64,000 nucleotides of DNA from Bacteriovorax stolpii (GTDB lineage: Bacteria; Bdellovibrionota; Bacteriovoracia; Bacteriovoracales; Bacteriovoracaceae), in contig CAMDQH010000003.1 in the NCBI GenBank assembly GCA_945905815.1, forward strand, positions 25,298 to 89,297, read 5' to 3'. Positions 8,492-17,384 of the stretch are shown piece after piece. The notes beneath the pieces were generated by a model. The model worked only from the letters and a program-made list of their open reading frames with translations, had not been told where the DNA came from and made no database searches. Both the position numbers and the translations under genes were made by a program. Numbering within the stretch: position 1 is the first letter of the stretch; each line of letters opens with the position of its first letter.

Positions 8492-8737
8492 TTAATGTGA
8501 CTTTGTTTTTAGGTAAGTTACCACGTCTCCGATAGACTTAAGATTTTCTGTTTCATCTTCCGGAATTTCTACTCCGAATTCATCTTCCATCTTCATCATG
8601 AGTTCAACCATGTCTAAAGAATCGAGGTTAAGATCATCAACGAAGCTTGTGTTAAGGCCGATATTAGCAGCATCCATCTTTGTAGCTTCAGAAACGAGCT
8701 TGATTACTTTTTCTTGTAATTCCATTAAATCCTCCAA
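8492..8737 (-). CDS. acpP: Acyl carrier protein
   Basis: An 81-residue acidic helical carrier that holds growing acyl chains on 4'-phosphopantetheine. The attachment serine is in DLNLDSLDMVELMMKMED (Ser near residue 42), the hallmark of type II ACPs. GGAGG precedes the ATG at good spacing, and a well-formed promoter lies just upstream. A terminator immediately after the gene suggests an abundant monocistronic mRNA with limited read-through into fabF. Confidence 0.97.
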   Translation of the reverse strand: MEDLMELQEKVIKLVSEATKMDAANIGLNTSFVDDLNLDSLDMVELMMKMEDEFGVEIPEDETENLKSIGDVVTYLKTKSH

Positions 8738-8752
8738 AATGTGAGATGCCGT

Positions 8753-8781
8753 AATTTATTAGATGTGTGTCCTGACGTCAA
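8753..8781 (-). promoter_or_regulatory. Candidate acpP promoter
   Basis: On the minus strand TTGACG and TAAATT are separated by exactly 17 bases, with the -10 about 16 bases before the acpP ATG. It is one of the best sigma70-type matches noticed in the window and fits a dedicated acpP promoter. Judged by eye. Confidence 0.55.
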
Positions 8782-8837
8782 TTTCTATGATTAACACCAG
8801 GAGTCATCAAGGGGGCGCAAGTAATCAATATTAATGA

Positions 8838-8860
8838 TAAAAAAGCCCGCTTTTGCGGGC
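8838..8860 (-). terminator. Terminator after the HAD-like phosphatase gene
   Basis: On the minus strand a GCCCGC/GCGGGC stem with an AAAA loop is followed by TTTTTT. It isolates acpP from the upstream phosphatase gene. Confidence 0.85.
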
Positions 8861-8942
8861 CCTTAAAACTATTCTTTAGGCGGAATTTTTAAATAGAAAC
8901 GTTTCTTAGCGGAAGGCTTCTCAGATTCATGGCTAAATCAGC

Positions 8943-9812
8943 TTAGAAGCCAATTTCTTTAATTGTTGCCTGTAATTTTAGCCAGTTTTGAACCACTTCA
9001 TTTTTATCCATTTCATTGAAGCGCTGAACTTCCGGATCCATTTTAGCGTATCGGAAAGTTGTTACGTCTGAGATGTTCCCCATGATCGCTTGCATACGAT
9101 CAACATGTCTTTGATGGTCATCAGCGAAGATGATGGCCTTATAATTTTGCTTATATTTGTTTAAAAGAACTTTAAGCATAACGCCTTTATTCTGTCCGGC
9201 CGTCATATAAATACCGTTTTGGAAACTAACAGGACGTGCATCTTTTAAACCAGCACTATCAACATCGGCCTGAGTTAGGCCAGAGCATGCTAAATTCTTA
9301 ATATCGTAAGGTAAGTAAGTGCCAGTTACATCGCTAGTTTCATTAAGTGTTGAAGCTGAGAATACCATCGCATTTTTAGAGAGAGAAGTTTCAGTTAAAC
9401 TTCTAAAATCTGGCCCGCGTGATGTAAGTAGAATAACTTTTTGGCCAGAAGTTTGTAGCTGCTTAATTTTAGCAGCTAGATTTTCTTCAGTTGCCTTCAT
9501 TTTACCAAGAGTAAATAAAACACCTTGAGCTTCAATTAATTCTCCAACGTTAGTAGATACACAAGTTGGCTTACAATTTGGATCCTTCATTATTTTTTCT
9601 TGCCATGAAAACCATTGGTCTGATCCAAGATCGGTTGTCGTTGTCAAAAGAGTATTATCAATATCAAAAACCATGAGCACGTTTTCACGTCCATACTGCT
9701 GGGCTTTTTCTTCAACTTTAGCAAATGCCTCGTCCATTGAACTCGTGGTAAGGGCCTCTGAAGCATATAGTTGAGATGAAATAAGTAGAAAACCTAAAAA
9801 GAGCGATTTCAT
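8943..9812 (-). CDS. Secreted HAD-like phosphatase (DUF2608-type)
   Basis: A 289-residue protein with a signal peptide (MKSLFLGFLLISSQLYA). It carries HAD-superfamily motifs: FDIDNTLL (DxD nucleophile motif, near residue 50), VILLTSRG (motif II) and IIFADDHQRHVD (acidic motif IV). The spacing, and the long insert between motifs I and II that includes CKPTC, resembles the uncharacterised DUF2608 family. A periplasmic phosphatase acting on small molecules or nucleotides is likely, but the substrate is unknown. It sits between fabG/M14 and acpP in the same direction but is bracketed by its own leader and a strong terminator. AAGGGA precedes the start. Confidence 0.82.
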   Translation of the reverse strand: MKSLFLGFLLISSQLYASEALTTSSMDEAFAKVEEKAQQYGRENVLMVFDIDNTLLTTTTDLGSDQWFSWQEKIMKDPNCKPTCVSTNVGELIEAQGVLFTLGKMKATEENLAAKIKQLQTSGQKVILLTSRGPDFRSLTETSLSKNAMVFSASTLNETSDVTGTYLPYDIKNLACSGLTQADVDSAGLKDARPVSFQNGIYMTAGQNKGVMLKVLLNKYKQNYKAIIFADDHQRHVDRMQAIMGNISDVTTFRYAKMDPEVQRFNEMDKNEVVQNWLKLQATIKEIGF

Positions 9813-9966
9813 GGATGTCCCTTGGTATGATTTTGCTTCTTATACCAAAGATTAGCTGAATAAAAAAGACTTCAAATTTTTAGCGAATAAATGAGTAGAA
9901 ATTTCATCATTGAGCGGGAGGACTAGAAGCTAAATGCCTAACTGCATGTTTTAATGATCATTTTTT

Positions 9967-11673
9967 TTATTTTTTAAAGACTGGATATCTGTTCATTCTT
10001 TCATCCCATGAAGCGTGCTTCTTATAAAAAAATTCAAAGCGCTTTTCAGGACTCTTTGCAAACTCGGCATCAGATTTTAATTTCTCTTCAAATTCTTTTT
10101 TTACTTCAGGTCGCTTTAACATTTCCGTTGCGACATCTTCAGTAACGTAATCTTCCATATACTCTTTTCGTTCAAAAGCTTTATTGAAAAATCCCCAGCT
10201 CATAAATGAATCTTGGGCGCGCGGTTCAAATAGTTGAACAATCAAGCGAGCCTTAGGTTGATTGATTGGAACAAAAATGGATCCTTTGGGCAACTGAGCG
10301 TCTTCCATTTTCCATTCACCTTCCACACTCAGAGTCTGGTGGCCTTCATAAGAATTTGCTCCAAACTGAGTTTTTGTAGCTCTGTAAACTTTGAGATCTT
10401 TTGGACTGTCCTTCATCCAGTTTTGATACTTAATTGCATGAACTTTTAACTTAGGTAATATCCATGAAAAATCCGAAGGCTGGATAAAATAACCATCGAG
10501 CGGAGCCTCTACGGTTAATGTTGGAATTAGTTCTTCGTAAAAAGGAACCTTCCAAATTTGTTGAACCAATGGATTGTACTTAAGAACTTCGTCTCCAGAA
10601 ACCAAGGATTTCTTTTTACTGAACTCATAACCTGGGAAATCAATAATTTGAGATTTATCTGTATGCTTATATTCGAGGTCAATGTTGGTTCCAGCAAGTT
10701 TTTGGTTATCCAATTCACTCGCAGCTTTTTTCCATAATTTGCTATTTAATTGTGCAAGCTCCAAAGAGGCAAGCACGGTATCGTGATGTGTTTTGACTCT
10801 ATTCGAATAATCCTTCCAGGAATGTGTTTCAACCAACATGCCTAGACGATTATTGTTATACCAATAACCTTGAGAAAATCTTGCAGTGGCGACGTAGCGA
10901 GAAAAACCAGAAAGGGGGTCTTTATCATTTTCAAAGCTAGGATAGAAGGGAAGGGCCAGATGACCTTTGCTTTTCATCTTTTCTACCAGTTCAGTTTCAA
11001 AGGCCTTACCAAATTTATGAAGAGAACTTGATCCATGGTAATCGTTGGGTAAAACAATCAGTCCAACCTCTGGCTGAAATTGGGCACCATCAGTCACATG
11101 TAGGTCTAGGCTAAGAATAGGATCCATCTTGTGCCAGAGAGTGAGAATGTCTCTCATCTCTGGAGCATCCACTTTCATAAAATCTCTGTTTAAATTCAAA
11201 TTTTGAGACGTTGTTCGCCAACCCATTTCTTCTGGGCCAATTTGGTTAGGGCGGTTCCACTTTCCAAATCTTTCGTGGCCATCAAGATTCATGATGGGAA
11301 GAAAGACAAGACAAAGTCCTTTAAGTGTATTTGATTTTATTTTTTTTTCTAATATCTCAGATAGGAGTAAAAAAACTGCATCTTTTCCATCAATCTCTCC
11401 AGCATGAATTCCGGCCTGGACCCAAACAACAGGATCTTTTGGGTTGCCGACAACGATATAAAATAAATCTCTATTTTCTGGAGTCTTACCTAAAGTGCGA
11501 CAGGCAACTTGAGAGGGATAATGTTTTTGAAAGTTACGACATAATCTTGCCGTTTCATCGGCCCGGCCAGTTTGTTTCCAGGAACTTTTTTCTGCTATAG
11601 TGCGCAGGTCAATAGTCTCTTTTGCCTCAGCGAACATGGAAACGAGCAGGGCCAAGGCTAAAAAAAATTGCAT
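9967..11673 (-). CDS. Secreted M14-family zinc carboxypeptidase
   Basis: A 568-residue protein with signal peptide MQFFLALALLVSMFAEA. The M14 catalytic domain covers roughly residues 30-330: zinc ligands His90 and Glu93 in QAGIHAGEIDGKD, the substrate-site stretch NLDGHERFG, NLNRDFMK, and the third zinc His in LSLDLHVTDG. LVETHSW holds the probable catalytic Glu region. The remaining ~220 residues are a C-terminal domain I do not recognise. It likely removes C-terminal residues from peptides outside the cytoplasm. It starts 10 bases after fabG with its own GAGG site, so it is the last gene of the fabH-D-G transcript, an odd partner for lipid synthesis. Confidence 0.9.
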   Translation of the reverse strand: MQFFLALALLVSMFAEAKETIDLRTIAEKSSWKQTGRADETARLCRNFQKHYPSQVACRTLGKTPENRDLFYIVVGNPKDPVVWVQAGIHAGEIDGKDAVFLLLSEILEKKIKSNTLKGLCLVFLPIMNLDGHERFGKWNRPNQIGPEEMGWRTTSQNLNLNRDFMKVDAPEMRDILTLWHKMDPILSLDLHVTDGAQFQPEVGLIVLPNDYHGSSSLHKFGKAFETELVEKMKSKGHLALPFYPSFENDKDPLSGFSRYVATARFSQGYWYNNNRLGMLVETHSWKDYSNRVKTHHDTVLASLELAQLNSKLWKKAASELDNQKLAGTNIDLEYKHTDKSQIIDFPGYEFSKKKSLVSGDEVLKYNPLVQQIWKVPFYEELIPTLTVEAPLDGYFIQPSDFSWILPKLKVHAIKYQNWMKDSPKDLKVYRATKTQFGANSYEGHQTLSVEGEWKMEDAQLPKGSIFVPINQPKARLIVQLFEPRAQDSFMSWGFFNKAFERKEYMEDYVTEDVATEMLKRPEVKKEFEEKLKSDAEFAKSPEKRFEFFYKKHASWDERMNRYPVFKK

Positions 11674-11683
11674 AATTCCTCAA

Positions 11684-12442
11684 TTATATATAGAGACCGC
11701 CGTCAATCTTGATAACTTCGCCTGTAATATAAGATGAGGCCTGACTTAATAAAAAACAAGTCAGTGACGCAACTTCATCGGTGGTTCCGAAGCGAGTGAG
11801 AGGAATTGATTTAGAATATTCTTCTTTCGCTTTTTCATTTAAAGCCGCGGTCATTTCTGTTTCAATAAATCCCGGACAAATCACGTTACAACGTACGTTT
11901 CTTGAAGCCAGTTCTTTAGCAACTGATTTTGAGAATCCAATGATCCCAGCTTTCGAAGCAGCATAGGCAGCTTGAGATGGATTGCCCATGAGACCTACAA
12001 TTGAACCCATATTAACGATAGAAACTTTTTCAGCTCTAAGGAAATTGCGTGAAAGCGCCTGGGTGACCAACATGCAGCCTTTCAAATTTGTATCAATGAT
12101 CGAATTTATTTCATCCGGTTTTAATCTTAGAAGCAATGTATCTTTTGAAATTCCGGCATTGTTAACTAGTCCCGAGATAGGGGCCACTGTTTTAGTAAAT
12201 TCATCAAGTGCTTTAGTCATGGCCTCATAATCAGTAACATCGAACTTTAGGCCCGTTGCTTTGCCACCTACTGCAACCAGTTCTTCTTTTAAGGCAGCGG
12301 CTTTAGTTTCATCGCCTCGGTAATTGAAAACCACATGTGCACCTTGAGAAGCTAATGCCAGGCTGATTTCTTTTCCAATCCCCCTTGCGGCACCGGTTAC
12401 TAAAATGACTTTTTCTTTTAAATCTGAGTAAGTTGCGATCAT
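11684..12442 (-). CDS. fabG: 3-oxoacyl-ACP reductase
   Basis: A 252-residue NADPH-dependent short-chain dehydrogenase that reduces 3-oxoacyl-ACP. It shows the Rossmann motif VTGAARGIGKEI, the NNAG motif (GLVNNAGISKD), the catalytic Ser in VNMGSIVG and the YAASKAG Tyr/Lys pair. The C-terminal YITGEVIKIDGGLYI is typical of FabG. Its ATG overlaps the last codons of fabD by four bases, implying translational coupling. Confidence 0.95.
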   Translation of the reverse strand: MIATYSDLKEKVILVTGAARGIGKEISLALASQGAHVVFNYRGDETKAAALKEELVAVGGKATGLKFDVTDYEAMTKALDEFTKTVAPISGLVNNAGISKDTLLLRLKPDEINSIIDTNLKGCMLVTQALSRNFLRAEKVSIVNMGSIVGLMGNPSQAAYAASKAGIIGFSKSVAKELASRNVRCNVICPGFIETEMTAALNEKAKEEYSKSIPLTRFGTTDEVASLTCFLLSQASSYITGEVIKIDGGLYI

Positions 12443-13371
12443 AGGGCCTCTACTTCAGAAAATCCTGTCTCGTTATCGAGACTAATGACTTTCAAGTTAG
12501 GGTTTATTTTCTTTATTAATCCGGCCAAAACTTTGCCCGGTCCACATTCTATAATGATTGTTTCATCTGGAAGCTTCTGAATGCTTTGAGTCCATAAAAC
12601 ACTTCCACAAACTTGTTTTAATAGGTTTTCTTTTATCGTAACTGGGTTTGTGTCCGTGGCATATTCATGAGCATCAACATTTGCAATATAAGGGAATTTG
12701 AGGGGATGAAACGTGATTTCATCCAAGACTGATTTCAATTTGATTTCGGCCGGTTTCATCAAAGCACAATGAAAGGGTGCTGAAACTTGTAATTCAATCG
12801 CTTTTACTCTGTCGTTGGTTTTCTCACCCATCAGACGAATTGCAGTTTCGCATGCAACTTTGTCACCCGAGATTACTATCTGATTTGGTTCATTGAAGTT
12901 GGCAGGAGATACTGACTCTTCAGAATTTGAGGCAGCTTCACAAGCTTCTCTAATAGTTATTTCACTTTGTTTAAGAATCGCATACATGGTCCCTTTCCCT
13001 TGTGGAACTGATTCCTGCATGTATTTACCACGATAGTGAACTGCCCTTACGGCGTCAGAAAACTCTACAACACCCGCTGCTGCCAATGCGGCGTATTCAC
13101 CAACTGAGTGTCCAAGCACCCGTTCAATCTTAATATCTTTAAGTCCGAGAATTGATTTCAATTTTTCAAACATGATCAAAGAATGAGTCACAATGGCAGG
13201 CTGAGTGTTTTCAGTTAATTTGAGGTCTTCAGCTGGGCCTTCCAACATTAATTTCTCTAGATTATATCCTGTTGCTGAATTGGCGCTGGCAAAATGGGCA
13301 TGACCTGAAAAGACAGTTCCCATCCCTACATACTGCGTGCCTTGCCCGGGAAATACGACTGTAACTTTCAT
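12439..13371 (-). CDS. fabD: Malonyl-CoA:ACP transacylase
   Basis: A 310-residue enzyme that transfers malonyl from CoA to ACP for chain elongation. Motifs: GQGTQYVGMG at the N-terminus, the nucleophile elbow GHSVGEYAAL (Ser near residue 96), SAPFHCALMKPA carrying the catalytic His, and the C-terminal IIECGPGKVLAGL. It lies nine bases downstream of fabH and overlaps fabG by four. Confidence 0.95.
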   Translation of the reverse strand: MKVTVVFPGQGTQYVGMGTVFSGHAHFASANSATGYNLEKLMLEGPAEDLKLTENTQPAIVTHSLIMFEKLKSILGLKDIKIERVLGHSVGEYAALAAAGVVEFSDAVRAVHYRGKYMQESVPQGKGTMYAILKQSEITIREACEAASNSEESVSPANFNEPNQIVISGDKVACETAIRLMGEKTNDRVKAIELQVSAPFHCALMKPAEIKLKSVLDEITFHPLKFPYIANVDAHEYATDTNPVTIKENLLKQVCGSVLWTQSIQKLPDETIIIECGPGKVLAGLIKKINPNLKVISLDNETGFSEVEAL

Positions 13372-13380
13372 TTGATTCTC

Positions 13381-14379
13381 CTAGTATTTAAGGAAAACAG
13401 CTCCGGCAGTTAGGCCTGCACCAAAAGCCGCTAACAGAAGATTATCACCACGTTTAATTTTTCCAGATCGAATATATTCATCAAGCGCAATAGGAACTGT
13501 TGCTGAAGATGTATTGGCGTATTTATCAACGTTCACAATTACTTTTTCTTGTGGAAAACCAAAGCGGTTGCCAACGGCTTCAATAATTCTAAGATTTGCT
13601 TGATGTGGAATAAACCAATCAACATCGTTCATTGTTTTTCCGGAGTCCTGAATAACTTTTTCACTTAATGCGGCCATAGTTTTAACAGCTGATTTAAAAA
13701 CTTCAGGACCATTCATGGCAACCCAGTTTTCACCCTTGTCGAGTACCTCGTGCGTGATTCGCTTGCAGGCACCGCCGCCAAGAAGAGTAAGATGGTCTTT
13801 TTTAGTTGAGTCAGCAGTTAACACAGTCGAATAAATTTTGGCATCCTCGTTCTCAGAAGCACGGCCAAGAATCGCAACTCCACAGCCATCTCCAAAAAGA
13901 ATGCACGTGTTACGGTCATCCCAATTATTGAAAGAGCTAGTCATTTCACTACCAACAACAAGAATGTGTTTATAAAGACCAGTTTTAATCATGGCATCTG
14001 CCATAGGAATTGCGTACATCCATCCAGTGCATGCAGCATTGATATCTAAAGCACCACAACCATTTGTAATGCCAAGTTTGTGCTGGAGCATACATGCAGT
14101 GTTAGGAAAAAATTGGTCTGGGATAGTAGTAGAGAAAAGAATGAGATCAATGTCATTCGGAGTGAGATTTGCCGCTTCAAGCGCTCTTAGTGTCGCTATT
14201 TTTGCCATTCCACTTGGCGTTTCATCTTTTGATGGATCTGCAATTCTTCTTGCATGAATCCCAGTTCTTTCAACAATCCATTGATGATTTGTTTCAACAC
14301 GCTTGGCAATATCATCATTAGTGAGAATTTTATCTGGAAGGAAACTGCCGGTGCCTAGGATTTTTGTGTTGAATTGCAT
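13381..14379 (-). CDS. fabH: 3-oxoacyl-ACP synthase III
   Basis: A 332-residue enzyme that starts fatty-acid synthesis by condensing an acyl-CoA with malonyl-ACP. The triad is complete: Cys in NAACTGWMYAI (near residue 115), His in WFIPHQANLRII and Asn in DKYANTSSATVP. It is first in the fabH-fabD-fabG(-M14) transcript, immediately after a terminator that closes the yceD-rpmF unit. The plsX gene that commonly lies between rpmF and fabH is absent here. Confidence 0.96.
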   Translation of the reverse strand: MQFNTKILGTGSFLPDKILTNDDIAKRVETNHQWIVERTGIHARRIADPSKDETPSGMAKIATLRALEAANLTPNDIDLILFSTTIPDQFFPNTACMLQHKLGITNGCGALDINAACTGWMYAIPMADAMIKTGLYKHILVVGSEMTSSFNNWDDRNTCILFGDGCGVAILGRASENEDAKIYSTVLTADSTKKDHLTLLGGGACKRITHEVLDKGENWVAMNGPEVFKSAVKTMAALSEKVIQDSGKTMNDVDWFIPHQANLRIIEAVGNRFGFPQEKVIVNVDKYANTSSATVPIALDEYIRSGKIKRGDNLLLAAFGAGLTAGAVFLKY

Positions 14380-14396
14380 TGCGACCTCTTAATAAA

Positions 14397-14425
14397 CAAA
14401 AAAGCCTTCTTTCGAAGGCTTTTTT
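14397..14425 (-). terminator. Terminator between rpmF and fabH
   Basis: A GCCTTC/GAAGGC stem extended by flanking A/T pairs ends in a T run on the minus strand. It closes the yceD-rpmF unit before fabH, and the symmetric A/T flanks mean it could also act on the plus strand. Confidence 0.85.
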
Positions 14426-14445
14426 GGTTTTATTTTCTTTTTGAA

Positions 14446-14658
14446 TTAAGCCTGAACTGCCTGACTATCGGCCTTCACTTTAATCTGGAGAACTTGTTTG
14501 CCTTTATAATGGCCACAAGAAGGACAAACGTGATGTGGAAGAACTGAGTCACCACAGTTAGGACATCCCTGAGGAAACTTTCTATAAAGTTTATGATGTT
14601 GACCAGCACGTCTTAAGCCTTTACGCGAAACGCTGGTTCTTTTCTTAGGTACTGCCAC
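14446..14658 (-). CDS. rpmF: 50S ribosomal protein L32
   Basis: A 70-residue ribosomal protein. The N-terminus MAVPKKRTSVSRKGLRRAGQ is typical, and a zinc-binding four-Cys set is present (CPNCG and CPSCG). It follows the DUF177 gene by about 100 bases in the usual yceD-rpmF order and ends at a strong terminator. An SD-like GGAGG lies before the start. Confidence 0.97.
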   Translation of the reverse strand: MAVPKKRTSVSRKGLRRAGQHHKLYRKFPQGCPNCGDSVLPHHVCPSCGHYKGKQVLQIKVKADSQAVQA

Positions 14659-14759
14659 AAATGCCTCCGGATATTACTCAAATTCTAATTTTGTAAATTT
14701 TGTAAAAATGAGCTTCTATTTCTAATATAGATTCCTCTCATTGCCAAGCTGAAAATTAC

Positions 14760-15305
14760 CTAAGCTTTAGTCGGACTTCTCCAATCGACTCCAAGCAACT
14801 TGGCATCTGCGTCAAGCACTGGATATTGATTGTAATTTAGGTAAATTTGCTCATGAATCATTTCCTGAAAATCGATCGTTCTCTTATTATAGAAATAGAT
14901 TTCGTAGGTGTCGTTTTCAATCCAAGTCTCATCAAGATTTGCAAAAAGTTCGGTTGTGGCGAGTGTTTCATCCACAAAACAAATCTTAAAAGGAACGTTG
15001 AGCTGCATTTTCATGGGTTTTAAAGTGCGGACACATTCTGTGACATAATCCGCCTCAATATGACCTTTCGCCAGGAGATACTCGTTCATATCAGGCTTAT
15101 TTTTTTTCTCGATTTCACCGAATATGACCAGGTTCGTTTCCGCCAAGTAAGCGTCAGGGGTTTTCTCCGTAGCATTTTCATTCATTTCTTTTAGAATATC
15201 TTTAACCCAATCAGTATTCTGATCTATTTCAAATTCAAAAGTCGTATTCGCCACAATCTTGATCAGATTAATCTGAGCATCGACTTTATTTTCGTTTTTT
15301 TGCAT
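14760..15305 (-). CDS. YceD/DUF177-family protein
   Basis: About 181 residues. The ATG at 15305 is preferred over one five codons upstream because GAAAGG sits before it. The family pattern is a beta-rich core with VTECVRTLKPMKMQLNVPF and EMIHEQIYLNYNQYP, where the usual Cys-containing 'C.R.L' element is present. YceD homologues are linked to 23S rRNA maturation or ribosome assembly and sit next to rpmF, as here. Precise biochemistry is unsettled. Confidence 0.85.
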   Translation of the reverse strand: MQKNENKVDAQINLIKIVANTTFEFEIDQNTDWVKDILKEMNENATEKTPDAYLAETNLVIFGEIEKKNKPDMNEYLLAKGHIEADYVTECVRTLKPMKMQLNVPFKICFVDETLATTELFANLDETWIENDTYEIYFYNKRTIDFQEMIHEQIYLNYNQYPVLDADAKLLGVDWRSPTKA

Positions 15306-15449
15306 AAAACTGCCTTTCATTAAAGATTGTGACTTAATAATAAATATTTCTCGATATGAGAAGGGCCCAAATGGCTTTGTGCGAAAAGAGTTTTTTTAAC
15401 GCGAAGCACTCTGTTCCTCGTTCCCGAAGCCGTTAAACTTCACTACGAA

Positions 15450-15779
15450 ATGGGTAAAAGAGCTTTTATTAAGAACAACTCGTGTTTTCCAGTAACTGTA
15501 TTTGTTAATGCGAAAGATTTTCAAGTTGGGATTGAGAGGGATCAATTCGGAAGCTGGAATTGGCATCCAGGTAGAATTGCATTCATGAATGAAAAATCCG
15601 TTTTAGCGCCTCTGGAGACCAAACAGGCAGTTGATTTTGGTACAAACAAAGGTGATACACACCAAGATCAATTTATATTTATTTATGATTTCACGGTGCC
15701 TGCGGCAACATCGGTTTATGCTATGGAAAGTGGAACGGTTGCCCGAATAGTCCAGCATTGGACCACACCTACATATTGA
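15450..15779 (+). pseudogene. Remnant of an M23-type secreted peptidase
   Basis: A 109-residue open frame without signal peptide. Its last part (FIYDFTVPAATSVYAMESG, then TVARIVQHW) matches the entry strand of an M23/LytM domain, but the frame stops there. The catalytic His/Asp motifs are all missing. The frame is open upstream to about 15361 with protein-like sequence (LFLVPEAVKLHYE) and no start codon, suggesting the 5' end is lost too. No continuation is visible in the ~100 bases downstream. Best read as a double-truncated gene; a short expressed protein cannot be excluded. Confidence 0.5.
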
Positions 15780-15944
15780 TATTCAACGTCCTTCGGAAAA
15801 TGGAAAGTTTCATACGATACCTTTGAGATTTTTGAGCAAATGACACAAGATGTCTTATAGAGGTCTTTTTCCTCTCAAAACCTTTACATGCGTTTACTTG
15901 GTGCGATAGCATTACTGAAAGTATCATACGGTCTGGAGGACCCC

Positions 15945-17384
15945 ATGCAAACCACAACTCAAGGAATAGAATTATCCGTGGCCATCTTGATGGATGACCT
16001 GGCCTCGGCCAAGGAAATTGCATCGGCTTTAAGACAAAATAACATTCTGGCCTATCATTTTCAGAATCTAGATGAATTCTGGGTTGCTTCTAACATTCAA
16101 ACGCCTGATTTGGTGATCGTCGATGTAACTAAAATGAGTCAGGGGAGTGTTCAATTCAAGCAACATCCTAAAGTTATTGATCAGTCTCTCTGCTATGTTT
16201 TTTACTCAAAAGAATCAACGAAAATTCTTCTACAGTCGACATATGGTTTAAACCCTTTTGGTTATATCCACAATGACAGCTCTTTAAATGTTCAGATCAT
16301 AAGTCTTGTGAATCGAAGAGTTGACATGATTAAACATCAAAAAGAAATGAAAGATCTTGAGATGCGGATTCAAAGACTTCAGACTCGCTCACAACGTCTT
16401 ATTTCTGACCGCAGTACTGCTGAAGAATTTAAAGCTCATTTTGAATTTATGAGAAAATTTTGTAGCGAGATCGAAGTTGATTCTTTAAGACAGGATTTTA
16501 CTCAGGCGCTTATTTCAAAACTTGAAAAATGGGATGCAATTGATGGATATGGTGTTTACGAATTAAACCAATCTGGTCAAAAGTTAATTTCCCCAGAAAT
16601 TTCAAGAAAAAAACATCATCCATTTCCATCACTTTGGTTAGGACAGGCAAATCATAATGGGATTGAAGTCTTTGCTCAAAATATGGCGACTCAAGTGGCC
16701 AATGATCTTTTTGAAATTGAACCAGTTCTTTTAAAAATTCATGCAGGCAACCAGTGTCCAGATATAGTGCTTTTTGTTTCTTTTAAAGAAGAACGGATGA
16801 TGAATTTTCCATGGGATGTTTTTGAATCCATGTTAAGTTCAAGTTTACGCCGTTTAAAACTTCACCAACAAGTTCCTCATCTGACTTCCCAGTTTACACC
16901 TATGTGGGAAGCGCTAGATAGCATGGATAATATGCAAAAGACGGGGATTGAATCTGACACTAGGATTGTTTGTCTTAGTCTGATTCCAATTGTGAACATC
17001 GCCAAAAAAAGAATGCAAAACAAGTTTTACTGGTCTGCTTTCTTTAATGACTTTTTTATTCAGCTTTCGGGAAGGCTTAATAGCTCCACGAAACTTTCTT
17101 TATTTGGGCCATGGCACGTTGTCTTCTTTGTGCCCAAAGAAGATCTCGAGGGAGAATTCCAAATGCTTCAATCATTTGTTCGTCAGTTTAGTTTTTGGAA
17201 GTTTTTTGAAGATAATTCTCAGGTTCTAAGTGAAGATATGATGCCAACTCTCAAACTAATTCCTGCTTCTTCTTCACAATACCTTAAGATCTTTGAAAAA
17301 GAATTTGAAGACATGGCGTCTCAACATGAAACAAATCGATTGATGACAATGGGCCGTGGCGACAGCAAAAGACTCTCTGTATAA
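15945..17384 (+). CDS. Protein with degenerate receiver domain, upstream of alr
   Basis: A 479-residue cytosolic protein. The ATG at 15945 is chosen because CTGGAGGA precedes it; an upstream ATG at 15888 has no ribosome site. Residues ~9-125 look like a response-regulator receiver fold (VAILMDD, then PDLVIVDVTK with the phospho-acceptor-position Asp). The conserved Lys near the end is replaced (GYIHNDS), so phosphorylation is doubtful. A short coiled coil follows (residues ~130-165), then ~300 residues I do not recognise; these may be a GAF-like sensor plus another alpha/beta domain. Its stop overlaps the alr start by one base (TAATG), so the two are co-translated. Probably a signalling or scaffold protein. 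Confidence 0.75.
   Translation: MQTTTQGIELSVAILMDDLASAKEIASALRQNNILAYHFQNLDEFWVASNIQTPDLVIVDVTKMSQGSVQFKQHPKVIDQSLCYVFYSKESTKILLQSTYGLNPFGYIHNDSSLNVQIISLVNRRVDMIKHQKEMKDLEMRIQRLQTRSQRLISDRSTAEEFKAHFEFMRKFCSEIEVDSLRQDFTQALISKLEKWDAIDGYGVYELNQSGQKLISPEISRKKHHPFPSLWLGQANHNGIEVFAQNMATQVANDLFEIEPVLLKIHAGNQCPDIVLFVSFKEERMMNFPWDVFESMLSSSLRRLKLHQQVPHLTSQFTPMWEALDSMDNMQKTGIESDTRIVCLSLIPIVNIAKKRMQNKFYWSAFFNDFFIQLSGRLNSSTKLSLFGPWHVVFFVPKEDLEGEFQMLQSFVRQFSFWKFFEDNSQVLSEDMMPTLKLIPASSSQYLKIFEKEFEDMASQHETNRLMTMGRGDSKRLSV

Noticed and set aside
8861..8942. Minus-strand open stretch ending ...KKRFYLKIPPKE before the HAD-gene terminator
   Set aside because: No start codon and only ~22 codons; it may be a relic but is too short to support.
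15780..15887. Continuation of the M23 domain after the frame stop at 15779
   Set aside because: No frame in this stretch shows the His/Asp or HxH motifs of M23, so the remnant is not rescued by a simple frameshift.
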